Source of the DNA: Sphaerulina vaccinii
Taxonomy: Eukaryota > Ascomycota > Dothideomycetes > Mycosphaerellales > Mycosphaerellaceae
Reading direction: 5' to 3'
Assembly (NCBI GenBank): GCA_022570795.1
Contig: JAKUDP010000008.1
Coordinates: forward strand, 1,302,001 to 1,366,000
DNA: 64,000 nt
Below are positions 18,425-29,428 of this stretch, piece by piece. The position numbers were made by a program, and so were the translations under genes. Each line of letters starts with the position of its first letter. Within the stretch, counting starts at the first letter, position 1. The notes under the pieces were generated by a model, which saw only the letters and a list, made by a program, of their open reading frames with translations, was not told where the DNA came from and searched no databases.

Positions 18425-20595
18425 CTATGCAGCCACACTCCCAACGTATGGCGATTCGTTCCTCACAATGTACACCTCTCCGATCAGTACCGATAACCCG
18501 ACAACCATAGTCATTGCGATTATTGGTAGGTTGACTCGAGCAAAGTCTAGACTCCTCACTCGAATGTGCTTTCTCGACAGGATATCGCGCCATAGCAGTC
18601 CTGCTAGCGAGGCGCTGAAAGCTGTGCTGAAAGCTCCATAGTTCACACCAATGGCCATGCTGTATACTGTTGCCCAGAATGTCCTTTGCGTGATAATAGT
18701 GTTGTTGTTCTTGTGAATCTGTACCCAAGCCTGTACAACACGACATAGCAGAATAGTCGTTCCAATGTTTGTTCCGGCGAAGTTGCATAGAATGACTGAA
18801 AGGAATCCCATGCCGCCAATTGCGCCGACAGTGCCTGTCTTGTTGACCCAGTGATCCCACCCATGTGCAAAGACCGGCACCCAGCCTTTTGTAACAAGAG
18901 CTTGCACGAGCACAAACATACAGAACGCGAATGGCACTAGTTTCCAAGGGAGATGCGTAGCCACTGTAGTCACAGTGGGGAATGTGACTTGGCACCAATG
19001 ATATGCGCTAACCATGAGTGATTGGAGAGTGGCTGGTCCAGGTTGATTCTCAATTGACTCCGGGAATGTCTGCGCTAGCTTCTCACTATCGGTGGTCCTG
19101 GCTGCAGGGGTGCTCGACGTACTGGAAGGCTCGACTTCGAACTTGTTCTTCTCCGCGTCAAGGTCTTCTGGCGACTCTGTGAGGGTAAGTGGCTCTCCGT
19201 TAGCATCAATCGACGCCCGGTCTTGTGTCGGTGATGGCGCTATTGCTGCTGCTCTCTGCATCTTGGCCATTTCAATCTGCTCCTTGCCATCGCGAGCCAG
19301 CTTGCGTGTCTCATGTCTGTTGAGCCAGCCAAACGTCAAGTCCCAGCAGAACATGATGAATGCCGCGGGTAGAGTGATCCAAAAGATCGGGTGCTCGTGA
19401 CCAGTCTGACTTGATGCATTCAATGCGAGAATCGTGACCAGCGTGGCTGCCATGATGACTGCACCAAACCAGGCTCCGCCCTTATCCAAGAATGGATTCA
19501 TGATTTCCTCAAGTGACAGCTGCTGGCCCTGCTCATCGTCTTCATTCTCTTCTTCCTCACTTGTGCCACGAGCGTTCGGAATGTTGGGGTTGACCGGTGG
19601 CTTGTGCTTAGCCTCCTCTGGCAGCTGGTGCAGCTCAATCTTCGATGGAATGAGTGCTTCGTAGGGAAACACGATATAGAGCAGAAACGGAAGTAGTATG
19701 ATGGCCGTGGCCAAGACTGGCACAATGACGTTCGCCGTATAGTGCAGGAACTTGATCTCAAAAGCGCCAGCCAGCACTAGGTTCGTAGGATTCGAGGAGA
19801 CCAGCACTGCAGACCCCATGTTCGCCACGGTGAACTGCATATGGATCCAGGCCCGTGGGTGTTTGATGTTGCTGGATACTCGTGTCATATATGCCAAGAA
19901 TGCGGTTCCGGATAGTACGATGGGGTCGTTTCCCACGAAGCATGTGAGTAGAAAGAAGAACGAGTAGAGATAGATGAACAGTCTATGCCCGTTCTCTCCT
20001 CCCATCTGTAGCACCTTGAAAGCTAGCCAGCGGATCAAGCCTGATGCATCAATGGATATAGCGATGTAGGCAAGTGTGAGGAAGAACACCATGATATCGA
20101 TCGGGTTGATGTTGTCAGCACCGATCGTGCCATCGTGGACCTCTTGCCGACCAATCGCCAGAATTGCCAGGAGAAACAGATCTGCTATCAGTGGAGCTGT
20201 GATCATTCCCTACAAAAGTACATGGTAAGCAAACATCTCTGATTCGGCAAATACATCTTTGCTGGTCTGCTTTTGGGGTCGTTGCCCTGATGAGCTGGAC
20301 CGGACAGGCAGATGGGGTTGCCTTTACCTACCATGTGGAAGCGCAGACGCACGAAGCGGCTGCTCGCAGCTTGTGCGCTTTCTGTACTACGTGCTAGGCG
20401 ATCTTTCTTTGGTATAATGCGCAGTGAGCGAAGGACATCAAGGATCCCATTATGTATCGGCCTTGGCACGTAAATCGGTATGTAGAACGGGAAGAGTACG
20501 ATCACATTCGTGATAACGAAGACGATGAGCGTAACGATCGAACGCCAGCTCTTGATCTCGTCGGTATCCAGATTAGTGGTGCTGGTATCGGCCAT
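18425..20595 (-). CDS. ArsB/NhaD-type anion permease (IT superfamily transporter)
   Basis: 682 residues in two exons, 20595-20332 and 20209-18425, with a 122-base intron (GTAGGT donor). Polytopic membrane protein with about 11-12 helices. The N-terminal helix is WRSIVTLIVFVITNVIVLFP. Family marks are the GNDPIVLSGTAFLAYMTR loop, SSNPTNLVLAGAF (the helix-break motif of the CitM/ArsB/NhaD group), and a second-half counterpart GTNIGTTILLCRVV. A long acidic and Ser/Pro-rich cytoplasmic loop (about residues 310-470) separates the halves. The group moves arsenite, citrate, sulfate or Na+/H+; the substrate here cannot be told from sequence. No ars cluster genes are nearby, which weakens an arsenite-specific role. 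Confidence 0.85.
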
Positions 20596-21302
20596 AGTGA
20601 CGCGTGGTGAGTGTCTCTGTTCTCTCAACCAGGAGTTCGCACTGTATAATCTGGGACGCGGTCGCCTTGATGTCCATGCATCGCGTGAAGGATGTCTGGG
20701 AAGATGTTTGGCCTCGAGGAAAATGTCGTGAAGACGCTGTGCTCAGCCCTGCCCGCGTGTCGGTGAGGTGTGGATGAAGATCTTCCTGCCTCATGCGGCT
20801 GCGGCTGTGCGCCAAGGCCTCGGCAGAAACTAGCGCGTACCCACTTATACCGCAAGCTTCCAACCACGAATCCTTCCACCGTCACCACCACCACTCACAG
20901 ATGCGGGGAGTGGAAGAACAATGGCCGACAGTGGCGCAGTGCCGCTCAGCTTGACCGGTTACTGCACTCTCACCAATGGACATAATCTGTCCTCTGCACT
21001 CTCCCTTGTCAGCGCCCAAACGGACCAAGTGGGCAATTAGTCGTGTGAGCATCAAGAGGCCTTCCGACGACTTGGCTCGCAGCACACTTATAGTAAGGCG
21101 GACGTGTACCGGAGTTCTGTCTGCCTTTCTGTCTTACCTGTCTGTCACTTCTGATGGTCTGCGAAATCCTACACGACATACTATGTCTACCGCTGTCCAC
21201 CTATCCTCCGCCTCCCAGAACTCATCCTTACCAACTCCGGATCCTCCATAGGCGAGCAGCAGATTCGCGAGGACGCAGAAGCGAGCGAAGCTGTCCCTAG
21301 AG
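20596..21302. other. Divergent intergenic region between permease and membrane protein genes
   Basis: 700 bases shared by two divergent promoters. A CCACC-rich tract lies at 20876-20895. No TATA box or known site was identified and no coding signal was found. Confidence 0.4.
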
Positions 21303-22874
21303 ATGCCGGTACTGGAGACGACGCCGATACTAAACGAGCTTCAGGCCAACATCACCGCAGCGCAAGCCGCAATCAAAACAGGAGTCGAAGTTGTCTGCGC
21401 CTGGCCAGTATCTGGACAGTATGGCCCTGGATCTCGGGTGTTGTACTACTGCCTAGTAGCAGCATGCATCTTCGCTCGCAAAGTGGAATGGCTAAGAAAT
21501 GCCTGCTTAGCCGCAGCCCTGCTGGTTCCTATGGTAGCAGCTATCCACGCCGTTGTCCTCGCATCAGAACACATCAGCGAGGCTGTTGACATGGACGTTT
21601 ATGGAGCATTCCAATTCTGTGCCATTGGTGCTTTAGTTGGCCCGGTCACTGTGAGGATATCAGGTACTTACAACGACGAAGCTGGGCGCAATGCTATCTT
21701 CCTGTGGGCAATCGTTGTGCTTGCTGGACTGTTAAGCTTGACTGTAGAATTCTACCGGATCAACTCATTTCGATGCTTCGAGGACAACGACCATAATCCA
21801 CTTTCGCCGAATCATCCTTTCCCATATGGCAAAGCGAGCTGCGGCGTAGTCTGCGACCAGGACAACGGGCCGTTCTCGCCCTTACGAGGAGGCAGTGCCG
21901 ATAACATCTACTTGATCCCGGCTCCCACCAAGTTCAACTTCAATACCGCCACCTTGCTATCTGCGGCCTGTTGCATTCCGGCAATCCTTCTCTGTGTGTC
22001 AATATGGCTTAACATTCTCGAGGTCAACTACAAGAAGATCTTCGGCAACTCAGAGACACTAGGTGAGATGAGAGGCAACATTGTCTCGAAGATGATACGC
22101 AAGTATGCTGTTTCGGCGCTCTTCGGCGGCGCAGTTCTTACTATTCTGGTTGTTGGCGAGCGCAATCTCCTTTCTCCTGAGGTCGACTACCAAACAGAAC
22201 CTCTGGCCAATGTGGGACAGTGGGCGCCAATAGCAGGTACTGGTCTTGCTGTTCTTGGCTCCATATACGTCCTTCTAGCAGAAGCCATGGCATCTGAACG
22301 CCAAAGACGTGAGCAAGAAGATACACTGCCAGGCTCAGGACCACCTGAGAATCGTGGGATCCTGCACCACGTTGCTAAGGTCTTGATCAGCTTTAGCGAT
22401 CACATTTCACACCCGGCCAAGCACCGCTTCGACACGTCCGAATTTCGAAGGGGCAGCGCAATGAACTTTCCTGAAATACCGGGAGAGTCATTACGAAATC
22501 GCGCACTGTCGCGAACGCGCTCGACTTACAACGAGTATGCCCACTCCACGCGAGATTCAAGCGACTCTGGGAGATCTGGTATAAGCAGGCAACGATCGAA
22601 CACGTTGAATAGTGAGGGTCCGAAAGAGACTTTAGAGCGTACTTCAACAGAGATGGAACAAGTCGCAGGTGCAACAGATCCACTTTCACGGATACGCTCA
22701 CGTCGGGATACACTGGAGGTGCCAAATCCAATGCGTAGCTCCACGCAAAGCAGTCTTCCTGCTGCACCGAATCCAGATCCGGACCCAATCCTGACGCCGA
22801 CTACGAGTCCATTGGCTCCGGCCATAGTCGTTTCTTCTGATGCTGCTTCTGAGCAGGACGCCTCGACACGTTGA
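21303..22874 (+). CDS. Fungal multi-pass membrane protein of unknown function
   Basis: 523 residues, single exon. About seven hydrophobic segments occur in the first 350 residues, for example CLAAALLVPMVAAIHAVVLA, AIFLWAIVVLAGLLSLTVEF, LLSAACCIPAILLCVSIWL and IAGTGLAVLGSIYVLLAEA. A Cys-containing extracellular loop lies between helices 4 and 5 (residues 155-200). The last 170 residues are a soluble Ser/Arg-rich tail with many SR and RS pairs (SRTRSTYNEY, SGISRQRSN), likely cytoplasmic and phosphorylated. The layout resembles uncharacterised proteins common in Pezizomycotina; no functional motif was recognised. Confidence 0.75.
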   Translation: MPVLETTPILNELQANITAAQAAIKTGVEVVCAWPVSGQYGPGSRVLYYCLVAACIFARKVEWLRNACLAAALLVPMVAAIHAVVLASEHISEAVDMDVYGAFQFCAIGALVGPVTVRISGTYNDEAGRNAIFLWAIVVLAGLLSLTVEFYRINSFRCFEDNDHNPLSPNHPFPYGKASCGVVCDQDNGPFSPLRGGSADNIYLIPAPTKFNFNTATLLSAACCIPAILLCVSIWLNILEVNYKKIFGNSETLGEMRGNIVSKMIRKYAVSALFGGAVLTILVVGERNLLSPEVDYQTEPLANVGQWAPIAGTGLAVLGSIYVLLAEAMASERQRREQEDTLPGSGPPENRGILHHVAKVLISFSDHISHPAKHRFDTSEFRRGSAMNFPEIPGESLRNRALSRTRSTYNEYAHSTRDSSDSGRSGISRQRSNTLNSEGPKETLERTSTEMEQVAGATDPLSRIRSRRDTLEVPNPMRSSTQSSLPAAPNPDPDPILTPTTSPLAPAIVVSSDAASEQDASTR

Positions 22875-22954
22875 GCAGGAAGACGCACGATATTAGATGT
22901 AGCGTTCAAGCGAGGCGCAGTAGGAACACTCGAATATACAACTAATACATAAAA

Positions 22955-24685
22955 TCATAAATCATAGAATCTCCATGATGCCTTCCGATTCCACTCAATC
23001 TCCTCACCCTTCAACAACGCCCTCAACAACTCAATCGGCATATTATTCTCCTTCAAAACCCTATCATGAAATTCCTTCTCCGTCATCATCTTCCCTTCCT
23101 CAACAATCTCGTTCCTCAAAGCATACAACTGCAAAGCTCCCAACATATACCCCGCCTGATAAAGCGCACCATAATCACCATTGAAACTCCTCCTAACTTC
23201 ACCTTCAGCCGTAGCCCTCTCATGACCGACTTTCTCAACCAAATAATCAATACATTCTTGCGGAGTCATCTGTCCCAAATGGAATTTGATAGAAAAGACG
23301 ATTCTAGCGCAACGATGCATTCTCCAAAACAACATCCCCATCTTCTCCTCAGGTTTAGAAGGAAACCCGCGATCCCAAAGGATGAATTCCCAATAAAATG
23401 CCCAACCTTCGATCCAGAACGGTGTTTGGAACATGGTGCGATAAGGTTTACTGCGTTTCATGTAATGGTATTGGAGATGATGGCCTGGAAGTAATTCGTG
23501 GAAAACTGTTGAGCGGGATAAAGGGCGACTGTTGCCTCTCATTACCATGAGTTTTTCTTCGTGGCTCATTGTGTTTGTTGGGTAGGAGACGATGATTGAG
23601 GTACCTCCTAAGAAGAAAGGATTCACTTTCTGTGCCTCTGGCGACATCATATATGTTCGCCAGCACTCTTTGGCGATTTCGGGGAGGGTGACCATGTCTC
23701 GCTTTGTTACGTATTCGATGGCTTCTTCGGCGAGCTCGTGAACCATCTCGGTTTGTTTTCCGGGCTCGACGTACATGTTCTGGGCGTGGTTGAGGGCTTT
23801 TTTCCAGGCGTCGCCGTAGCCTAGTTCACGAGACGCGGCTATAGCTTCCTTCTCGCACCAGGCATGCTCTCTCTCGGCAATCTGGAGTAGTTCTTCTGGT
23901 GAGTAAGCTATCATCTCGGTGTCCAGTGCAGCATATATGCCAGCTTTGCCGATCGGTTGGCCGACTATTGCGTCTTCGTCACCTGGCTTGATGCCGACAA
24001 GGTGTTCTCTGATGACTGCCACAAAGGCTTTCAGCTGGGCTGAGATCGTCTCATATGGTTTTGAGGTCCACCATGTGTACAGTGGATCGTAGTCTTTGTA
24101 GAAGCCATAGCATTCGGCCAAGCATTCGTTTAGTTGCTCAATTTGCTGTGCTGCTCGGAAAGCTCCCGGGCGATTGTCTTTCATGGTAAAGGTGCCATCC
24201 TTGATTTGCACCGACAAGCTCTCAATGGCTTTGCTCGCGTCTGAAAGGACTTGACCGGCGTATTTGCCATCCGTCGGAGTGACCTTTTGCCTCCTCTCAC
24301 ACAAAACTACTAGTCCGGTTGCCCAGTCGCCGAAGAGAGGCTTCAACTCTGTTATCTGGGCCCATTGGGTTTGCAGTTCGCTACGTTGTCGTAAGAGGTA
24401 CTTGTTGATGAGATGGTAGTCCACACGGCCCTGCTGGTCCAGGTCATCAAAACTTCTGAAGCGCAGTCCGAGCTCATTCAAGCGCTGTATAACGTATTCC
24501 CTCAAGCGCTTGGCACGTGTCAATGATAGTTCAACATTGTAGAACTTGTATATCTCATGCAAGTCTGCGGCAATTTCGACGATGAAGTCGCGTAGCTCTT
24601 CTGAAGTGCCGCCTTTGGACGATGTCCGGAGAGGCAAGTCAGCTTGTTGAGCAGCTGGAACAGGTGTAGGCTTGCGGGACACCAT
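22955..24685 (-). CDS. DUF885-family metallopeptidase-like protein
   Basis: 576 residues, intronless, no signal peptide (starts MVSRKPTPVPAAQQ), so probably cytosolic. The key motif is HELLPGHHLQ near residue 395, the HExxPGHH signature of DUF885 proteins, whose fold resembles zinc carboxypeptidases of the thermolysin-like type. A following conserved block WIEGWAFYWEF supplies the likely third metal ligand region, and GHERATAEGEVRRS lies near the C-terminus. The family is thought to cleave peptides, but substrates are poorly known. Convergent with the membrane protein gene; only 80 bases separate the two stops. Confidence 0.85.
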   Translation of the reverse strand: MVSRKPTPVPAAQQADLPLRTSSKGGTSEELRDFIVEIAADLHEIYKFYNVELSLTRAKRLREYVIQRLNELGLRFRSFDDLDQQGRVDYHLINKYLLRQRSELQTQWAQITELKPLFGDWATGLVVLCERRQKVTPTDGKYAGQVLSDASKAIESLSVQIKDGTFTMKDNRPGAFRAAQQIEQLNECLAECYGFYKDYDPLYTWWTSKPYETISAQLKAFVAVIREHLVGIKPGDEDAIVGQPIGKAGIYAALDTEMIAYSPEELLQIAEREHAWCEKEAIAASRELGYGDAWKKALNHAQNMYVEPGKQTEMVHELAEEAIEYVTKRDMVTLPEIAKECWRTYMMSPEAQKVNPFFLGGTSIIVSYPTNTMSHEEKLMVMRGNSRPLSRSTVFHELLPGHHLQYHYMKRSKPYRTMFQTPFWIEGWAFYWEFILWDRGFPSKPEEKMGMLFWRMHRCARIVFSIKFHLGQMTPQECIDYLVEKVGHERATAEGEVRRSFNGDYGALYQAGYMLGALQLYALRNEIVEEGKMMTEKEFHDRVLKENNMPIELLRALLKGEEIEWNRKASWRFYDL

Positions 24686-25499
24686 ATTTGCATGAAGTGT
24701 CTGAATGGGCGAGGGATGAATACTGCAATGTCACTTGAGACTCGAGGACCTGATGTCGGAGTTGGAGTGCGAACAGACCATGCAGGTATCCATGTTGCCC
24801 TATCACTTCCAACACCTTAATACTTACGTAAGATAACTGAGGACTAAGCGAGCCAACCAAAGGTTGCTATCTGATGCGGCTGTGGACAGAGATGGATCAG
24901 ATGAATACCACGAGCTGGCAGAGGCTGCAGCAGGTCTCGCATCGCAGTCCAGCTGCTCCCATCCAAGAGCACAGCATCAGTGCAAGACCATGGAATCAAA
25001 CCTTTGCAATAGCCTAGGTCCTCGTAAGTATCATGTTGGGTGCCTGTGATACCTCCCATACCTTTGCCTTCTTCGCATCTGATGCTACCAGCATAGCGTG
25101 TCCGCATCGCCGCGCCGCCAGCGTATATCAGAGTTACTGTACTTACGACACGAACCTACCTGTTTCCCATCCCTAAGGGAGCCACTCTTACGTCGTCAAG
25201 TTCCCTGTAACATCACAGCCGTAACAGTGCTGTCATATTCCTACACAGAGAATCCCGGGTCTGGACGCATACCGAGGGCTGAGGAGAGTGGTCGTTACCG
25301 GCCTCTCTGCGATCCTGCGCTGTCTATGCCACGAAAAGCAGGCTCGATGTGCGAACGAAGTTGACACTCGGAGAAGAGAGGTTGTATCGGGATCCAGGCT
25401 TCGTGTCTGATGTCTCTCGCAATCGCAGCCGTCTATGCAGCTCAGAGCAGAGAAAGTGCATACCGGCAACGTTCATTTTCCTCGAGCCTTGTACGTTCC
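24686..25499. other. Intergenic, no supported gene
   Basis: Upstream of the DUF885 gene and downstream of the minus-strand NTF2-like gene. Open frames here are short, mutually overlapping and lack family character. Confidence 0.45.
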
Positions 25500-26006
25500 T
25501 CATATCCCCGTCACAGCCAATGTATCTCCTGGTCCTCTTATACCTGTGTGCCTATAGCATGTCCATACACCATCACTACTACGCCTCCGCCAATGCAGTA
25601 TGCTCACGCTCTCTCGATTAAAGCTCAGATCTTCGGCTTCGCAACCTCTCATGGTCATCCACACTTCTGCAGTATTCGCGCCCTTCGTGAGGTTCGCATT
25701 GACATTCGTAGCGTAGACCTTCCAGCCTGGATGATCTCTCTTGAACTCTTCCGTCTGCTGGAGATGTTGTTCAAGGCCGGCGGATGGAGGGAGTGGACAT
25801 TCGTGTATTGAGGCATTGACCATTTCAAAGTCTGCTGCCAAGTGCTGTTGTAGCATCATCGCGTGTTCGCTGTCGCTCGAGGTGTGCGCTTCCATCACCA
25901 CGACAGAGAGCCATTCGAGGTACTCGCGCGTCGAGCTGAAGGACTTTGTGGTGTGGTACTCGTTGGTCACGATGGACGCGTCGGGCGAAGTGTCCGCAGA
26001 TGCCAT
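25500..26006 (-). CDS. NTF2-like (SnoaL-type) cytosolic protein
   Basis: 168 residues, no intron, starting MASADTSPDAS. The pattern is a helix EYLEWLSVVVMEAHTSS, then a loop and strands including HPGWKVYATNVNANL and AEVWMTMRG, and a final strand DGVWTCYRHTGIRG, typical of NTF2-like cone folds. No signal peptide. The related gene at 39.5 kb shares the same order (an F/HPGW-type turn, then strands ending in a Trp-containing K/DGxW motif). The function is unknown; such proteins often act on small molecules. Divergent from the neighbouring SDR gene. Confidence 0.72.
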   Translation of the reverse strand: MASADTSPDASIVTNEYHTTKSFSSTREYLEWLSVVVMEAHTSSDSEHAMMLQQHLAADFEMVNASIHECPLPPSAGLEQHLQQTEEFKRDHPGWKVYATNVNANLTKGANTAEVWMTMRGCEAEDLSFNRESVSILHWRRRSSDGVWTCYRHTGIRGPGDTLAVTGI

Positions 26007-26280
26007 TTCCAAGTGTCACAGCGGCTTAGAGTGTGGACATCAAGGCGTTGCCCAGAGCAGGGTTAAACTGTGAGGCTGAAGTCGCCCGGAGGATCGTTCT
26101 TCCTCCAATGCCTTTTGCTCCTTCCTCTTCTCTTCCTCATCATTCATCATTCACTCATCAAGGCATTAGCCGTTACCAGATGATAGAGCATCTCACAGCG
26201 AGCATATACAAGACGGCAAGTATGGACGCGACTTTCATCATAGCCGGGATGTGTCTCCACCGGCAGCCTGCAGAACATGG

Positions 26281-26287
26281 TATATAG
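26281..26287 (+). promoter_or_regulatory. TATA box of the SDR gene
   Basis: TATATAG lies 110 bases upstream of the SDR start codon, inside the 390-base divergent region shared with the NTF2-like gene. Position and orientation fit a plus-strand core promoter. Confidence 0.5.
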
Positions 26288-26396
26288 GGTGACAACACAC
26301 CCGCAGATACCTGAAAGATAACCACAATCACAATTGACGCTTAGTACTTCCCTTCAACATCGCCCGCGTACAGCAGAGTTACAAGCAAGATTCAAG

Positions 26397-27325
26397 ATGT
26401 CTATGTCACTCGAAGATGCCAATGCAGCTCCACGCCAGCCGAAGCCTTTTCCCAACATAGCAGACAATGTCCTCCAACAATTCAATATGAGCGGCAAGGT
26501 CACCGCAATCACCGGAGCTTCTGCTGGCATCGGCTGGGCTGTCGCTGAAGCGATTGCCGAAGCAGGCGGAGATGTTGTTCTACTATACAACTCCAACAAC
26601 GAGGCCATTGCTAAAGGTGCTAAACTGGCCGAGCAGCACGGCGTTAAGGTAAAAGCGTACCAGCTGGAGGTGTCTGATCCTGTCAAGGTCGAGAAGACTA
26701 TTAACCAGATTGTCGAAGACTTTGGGAGGCTAGATGTCTTCGTGGCAAATGCTGGAATGGCTATTTCGAAGCCACTCACCGAGACTTCGATTGAGGAGTA
26801 CAGGAAGCAGATGGAAGTGAACAGTGAGTACATGCTTCAGGGATGCTAGAAAGACTGCTCTTCTGACTCTTTGCAGCCGATGGTGTCGTATACCAAGCCA
26901 AGTATGCCGGCCATGTCTTCAAAAAGCAAGGCTTCGGCAATCTCATCATAACTGCTAGCATCTCGGCTCACATCGTCAATGTGCCCATCGATCAACCAGT
27001 AAGCACCAAATCTCCCAACTCATCGCATACCAGCTAACAGGCGAAGGTCTACAACGCCACCAAAGCCGCTGTCAGACACCTTGGCAGATCACTTGCCAGA
27101 GAATGGAGAGACTTTGCCAGAGTCAATGTCGTCTCGCCTGGCTTCTTCGATACCAAGATGGGTGCTGCTCCTGCAGTACAAAATGAAGCCTATCGAATGA
27201 CGCCTCTTGGCCGACAAGGACACGTTCGTGAGATCAAAGGCCTGTATCTGTACCTTGCATCGGATGCCAGTTCGTATCAGACTGGAAGTGATACTATTAT
27301 CGATGGTGGCTATACGCTGCCTTGA
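26397..27325 (+). CDS. NADP-dependent sorbose reductase / mannitol dehydrogenase-like SDR
   Basis: 275 residues in three exons: 26397-26823, 26877-26998 and 27047-27325. It is a classical short-chain dehydrogenase: the cofactor motif TGASAGIG near residue 45, DVFVANAG, the catalytic Ser region IITASISAH and Tyr-Lys as YNATKAA, and a SPGFFDTKMG loop. The N-terminal ~35 residues before the Rossmann fold and the overall length match the fungal Sou2/MtDH group, which reduces L-sorbose or fructose to sugar alcohols. A second ATG two codons downstream could also start translation. The substrate assignment is by family resemblance only. Confidence 0.88.
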
Positions 27326-27913
27326 AGCAGTTGCGAAAAGAGACGACTTGGCTGCACATGTCCTGGCTCGTGGTGAAGAATCACATTTCGGACGATCGTG
27401 TTCTCGCCTCACAAGCGCATCTCTGCCAATCTGCAGCGACTAAGGCATTGCATGTCCTGGCAGATCCCTCAGAGAACCCGATGTGGCCTTCAGAGAACAT
27501 CCGACGTGTGGTTGCTGATCACAAGCCTGGGTGTCAGTCAACCCTGAAAAGTGAAGAAAGACCTTCAATCACTTTGGCATCAATCGATCATCAAGCATGT
27601 TTCTGCAACAAGTGTAAGCATACGCAGAACCACAATGTATGCTATACAGCATGCACTATCTATATGTAGAAGGTACAACCACAAGAACTTCACCGCCAGC
27701 CAACACCGAGCCCGAGCGTCAGATTGAATTATTGTTTGGCGGTTAGACTCGGCAGGCACGGCAGCAAACACCCACAAAATTCGGTAACGAACCTTATTGT
27801 CTCTGATCCAGACTCCACTTTGGCCACGACCACACTTCGACGAAACTTTCAATGTCAACTTCACTTCTACCGCCTTTTGGCTTACAACCACTAATAGTAC
27901 ACTACAACTCACG
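27326..27913. other. Intergenic between SDR and MATE genes
   Basis: The frame of the MATE gene is open 39 codons upstream of its ATG, through 27797, but without a credible start; this is probably leader. Nothing else was recognised. Confidence 0.4.
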
Positions 27914-29428
27914 ATGAGTGCAATACAGGATCCGGACGCCAATCGTGCGACCGAGACGACAGCACTGCTTGGAAATGCATCAGATTACGGCTCAGACACA
28001 ACGATTGCGGCAAGCCTAGAAGCAAATGAAGACGAATTGAATAAAGAAACCCACATCGAAGCTGTCTCTTTGCGGACAGAAGCATCTATCCTGCTAAAAT
28101 ACTCCGGACCACTGGTCGTCACATACTTCTTACAGTATGCCTACCAAGTCATCATCATCGTGGTTGCTGCACAGCTCTCTACGGAAGAGATTGCTGGCGT
28201 CTCTCTCGGAATCACAACAGCAAATATTACTGGATTCGCAGTATTCGAGGGTATGGCAACTGCTCTCGATACCCTCTGCTCACAGGCATATGGATCCGGA
28301 CGTCTTTCCGAGGTTGGACTTTACACGATACGAGCTACGATTTTGGTACATCTGGTCGCTGTAATACCTATTGGCACTCTCTGGCTCTTTTCTGGACCGA
28401 TAATTGATGCTATTGTGCCTTCTGAGGCTCTGGCCATGCATGCTAGCTCTTTTTTGCGATACACACTCGTCGGTGTGCCTGGTTTCGTCACATTCGAGAA
28501 CGGCAAGCGATTTATGCAAGCGCAAGGAGACTTTACTGCAGGTCTGGTTATATTGATCACATGTTTGCCCATTAACATTGGGCTTACATATCTACTGGTC
28601 TATGTTGCCGATATGAGAGTGGCTGGTGCGGCACTATCTGCCTCACTTACGAACATGATCCGGCCGCTACTTCTTGCGGCTTATGCCAAGTTTGTCAAGC
28701 CTTCTACTCTGAAATGCTGGCCTTCTGCGTCGGAAATCAGTGCAGAGTGGCGGAAGGAGTGGGGTCTCATTTTACGTCTTGCTATCCCAGGCACTCTGAT
28801 GACTCTAAGCGAATGGATGTGCTTCGAGATTCTCACTTTCTGCACAGCATATGTCTCCGATGCAGCGCTTGCTGGACAGACATTCTTGGGTACGGTAGCA
28901 ACACTGGTCTGGCACATTGCCTTCTCCGCCTCTGTTGCTTGCTCAACACGTATCGGACAGCTTGTGGGAGCGGGTATGACAGCCTCGACGAAGAAGGTCA
29001 TGAAGTGGTACGCTGTCGTATTCGCAGTCGCAGGTTTATTTGACGCACTTCTTGGAATTGGACTCATGTTCCTCACGATACGATATTTGATTCACGACGA
29101 TGAAGTTACACGCATTGTGAAAGCAGCATTGCCCTATGCTGCGATGTTCATGCTATTCGATAGCACAGCGAACTGGCCACACAGTATCGGCCGCGGATTT
29201 GGTTGGCAGGATATCGGAGCTTGGTGTACCATGTCTATCAACTATTTGTACGCAGTCCCGCTCTCGATCTTCCTGGAATTAGGGCCGCCGCAGATGGGGA
29301 TTAGTGGACTTTGGATAGGTTTGGGTTCGGCACTGTTTCTCACGACTGTGATAGAGGCTTTTGCGATTTGGAGGCGATTGGCCAAGACTACAGATGGAAG
29401 TGTGATACGAAGGACTGCTGAAGATTGA
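27914..29428 (+). CDS. MATE-family multidrug/metabolite efflux transporter
   Basis: 504 residues from MSAIQDPDANRATETTALLG; no intron. About 12 helices in two pseudo-symmetric halves. Family marks: GPLVVTYFLQYAYQVIIIVV, LGITTANITGFAVFEGMATAL followed by DTLCSQAYGSG (the classic N-half motif), and in the second half AIPGTLMTLSEWMCFE and STRIGQLVGAGM. MATE proteins expel organic cations or metabolites using H+ or Na+ gradients; fungal members resemble yeast Erc1 at the vacuole or plasma membrane. The substrate is unknown. An acidic N-terminal tail precedes helix 1. Confidence 0.93.
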   Translation: MSAIQDPDANRATETTALLGNASDYGSDTTIAASLEANEDELNKETHIEAVSLRTEASILLKYSGPLVVTYFLQYAYQVIIIVVAAQLSTEEIAGVSLGITTANITGFAVFEGMATALDTLCSQAYGSGRLSEVGLYTIRATILVHLVAVIPIGTLWLFSGPIIDAIVPSEALAMHASSFLRYTLVGVPGFVTFENGKRFMQAQGDFTAGLVILITCLPINIGLTYLLVYVADMRVAGAALSASLTNMIRPLLLAAYAKFVKPSTLKCWPSASEISAEWRKEWGLILRLAIPGTLMTLSEWMCFEILTFCTAYVSDAALAGQTFLGTVATLVWHIAFSASVACSTRIGQLVGAGMTASTKKVMKWYAVVFAVAGLFDALLGIGLMFLTIRYLIHDDEVTRIVKAALPYAAMFMLFDSTANWPHSIGRGFGWQDIGAWCTMSINYLYAVPLSIFLELGPPQMGISGLWIGLGSALFLTTVIEAFAIWRRLAKTTDGSVIRRTAED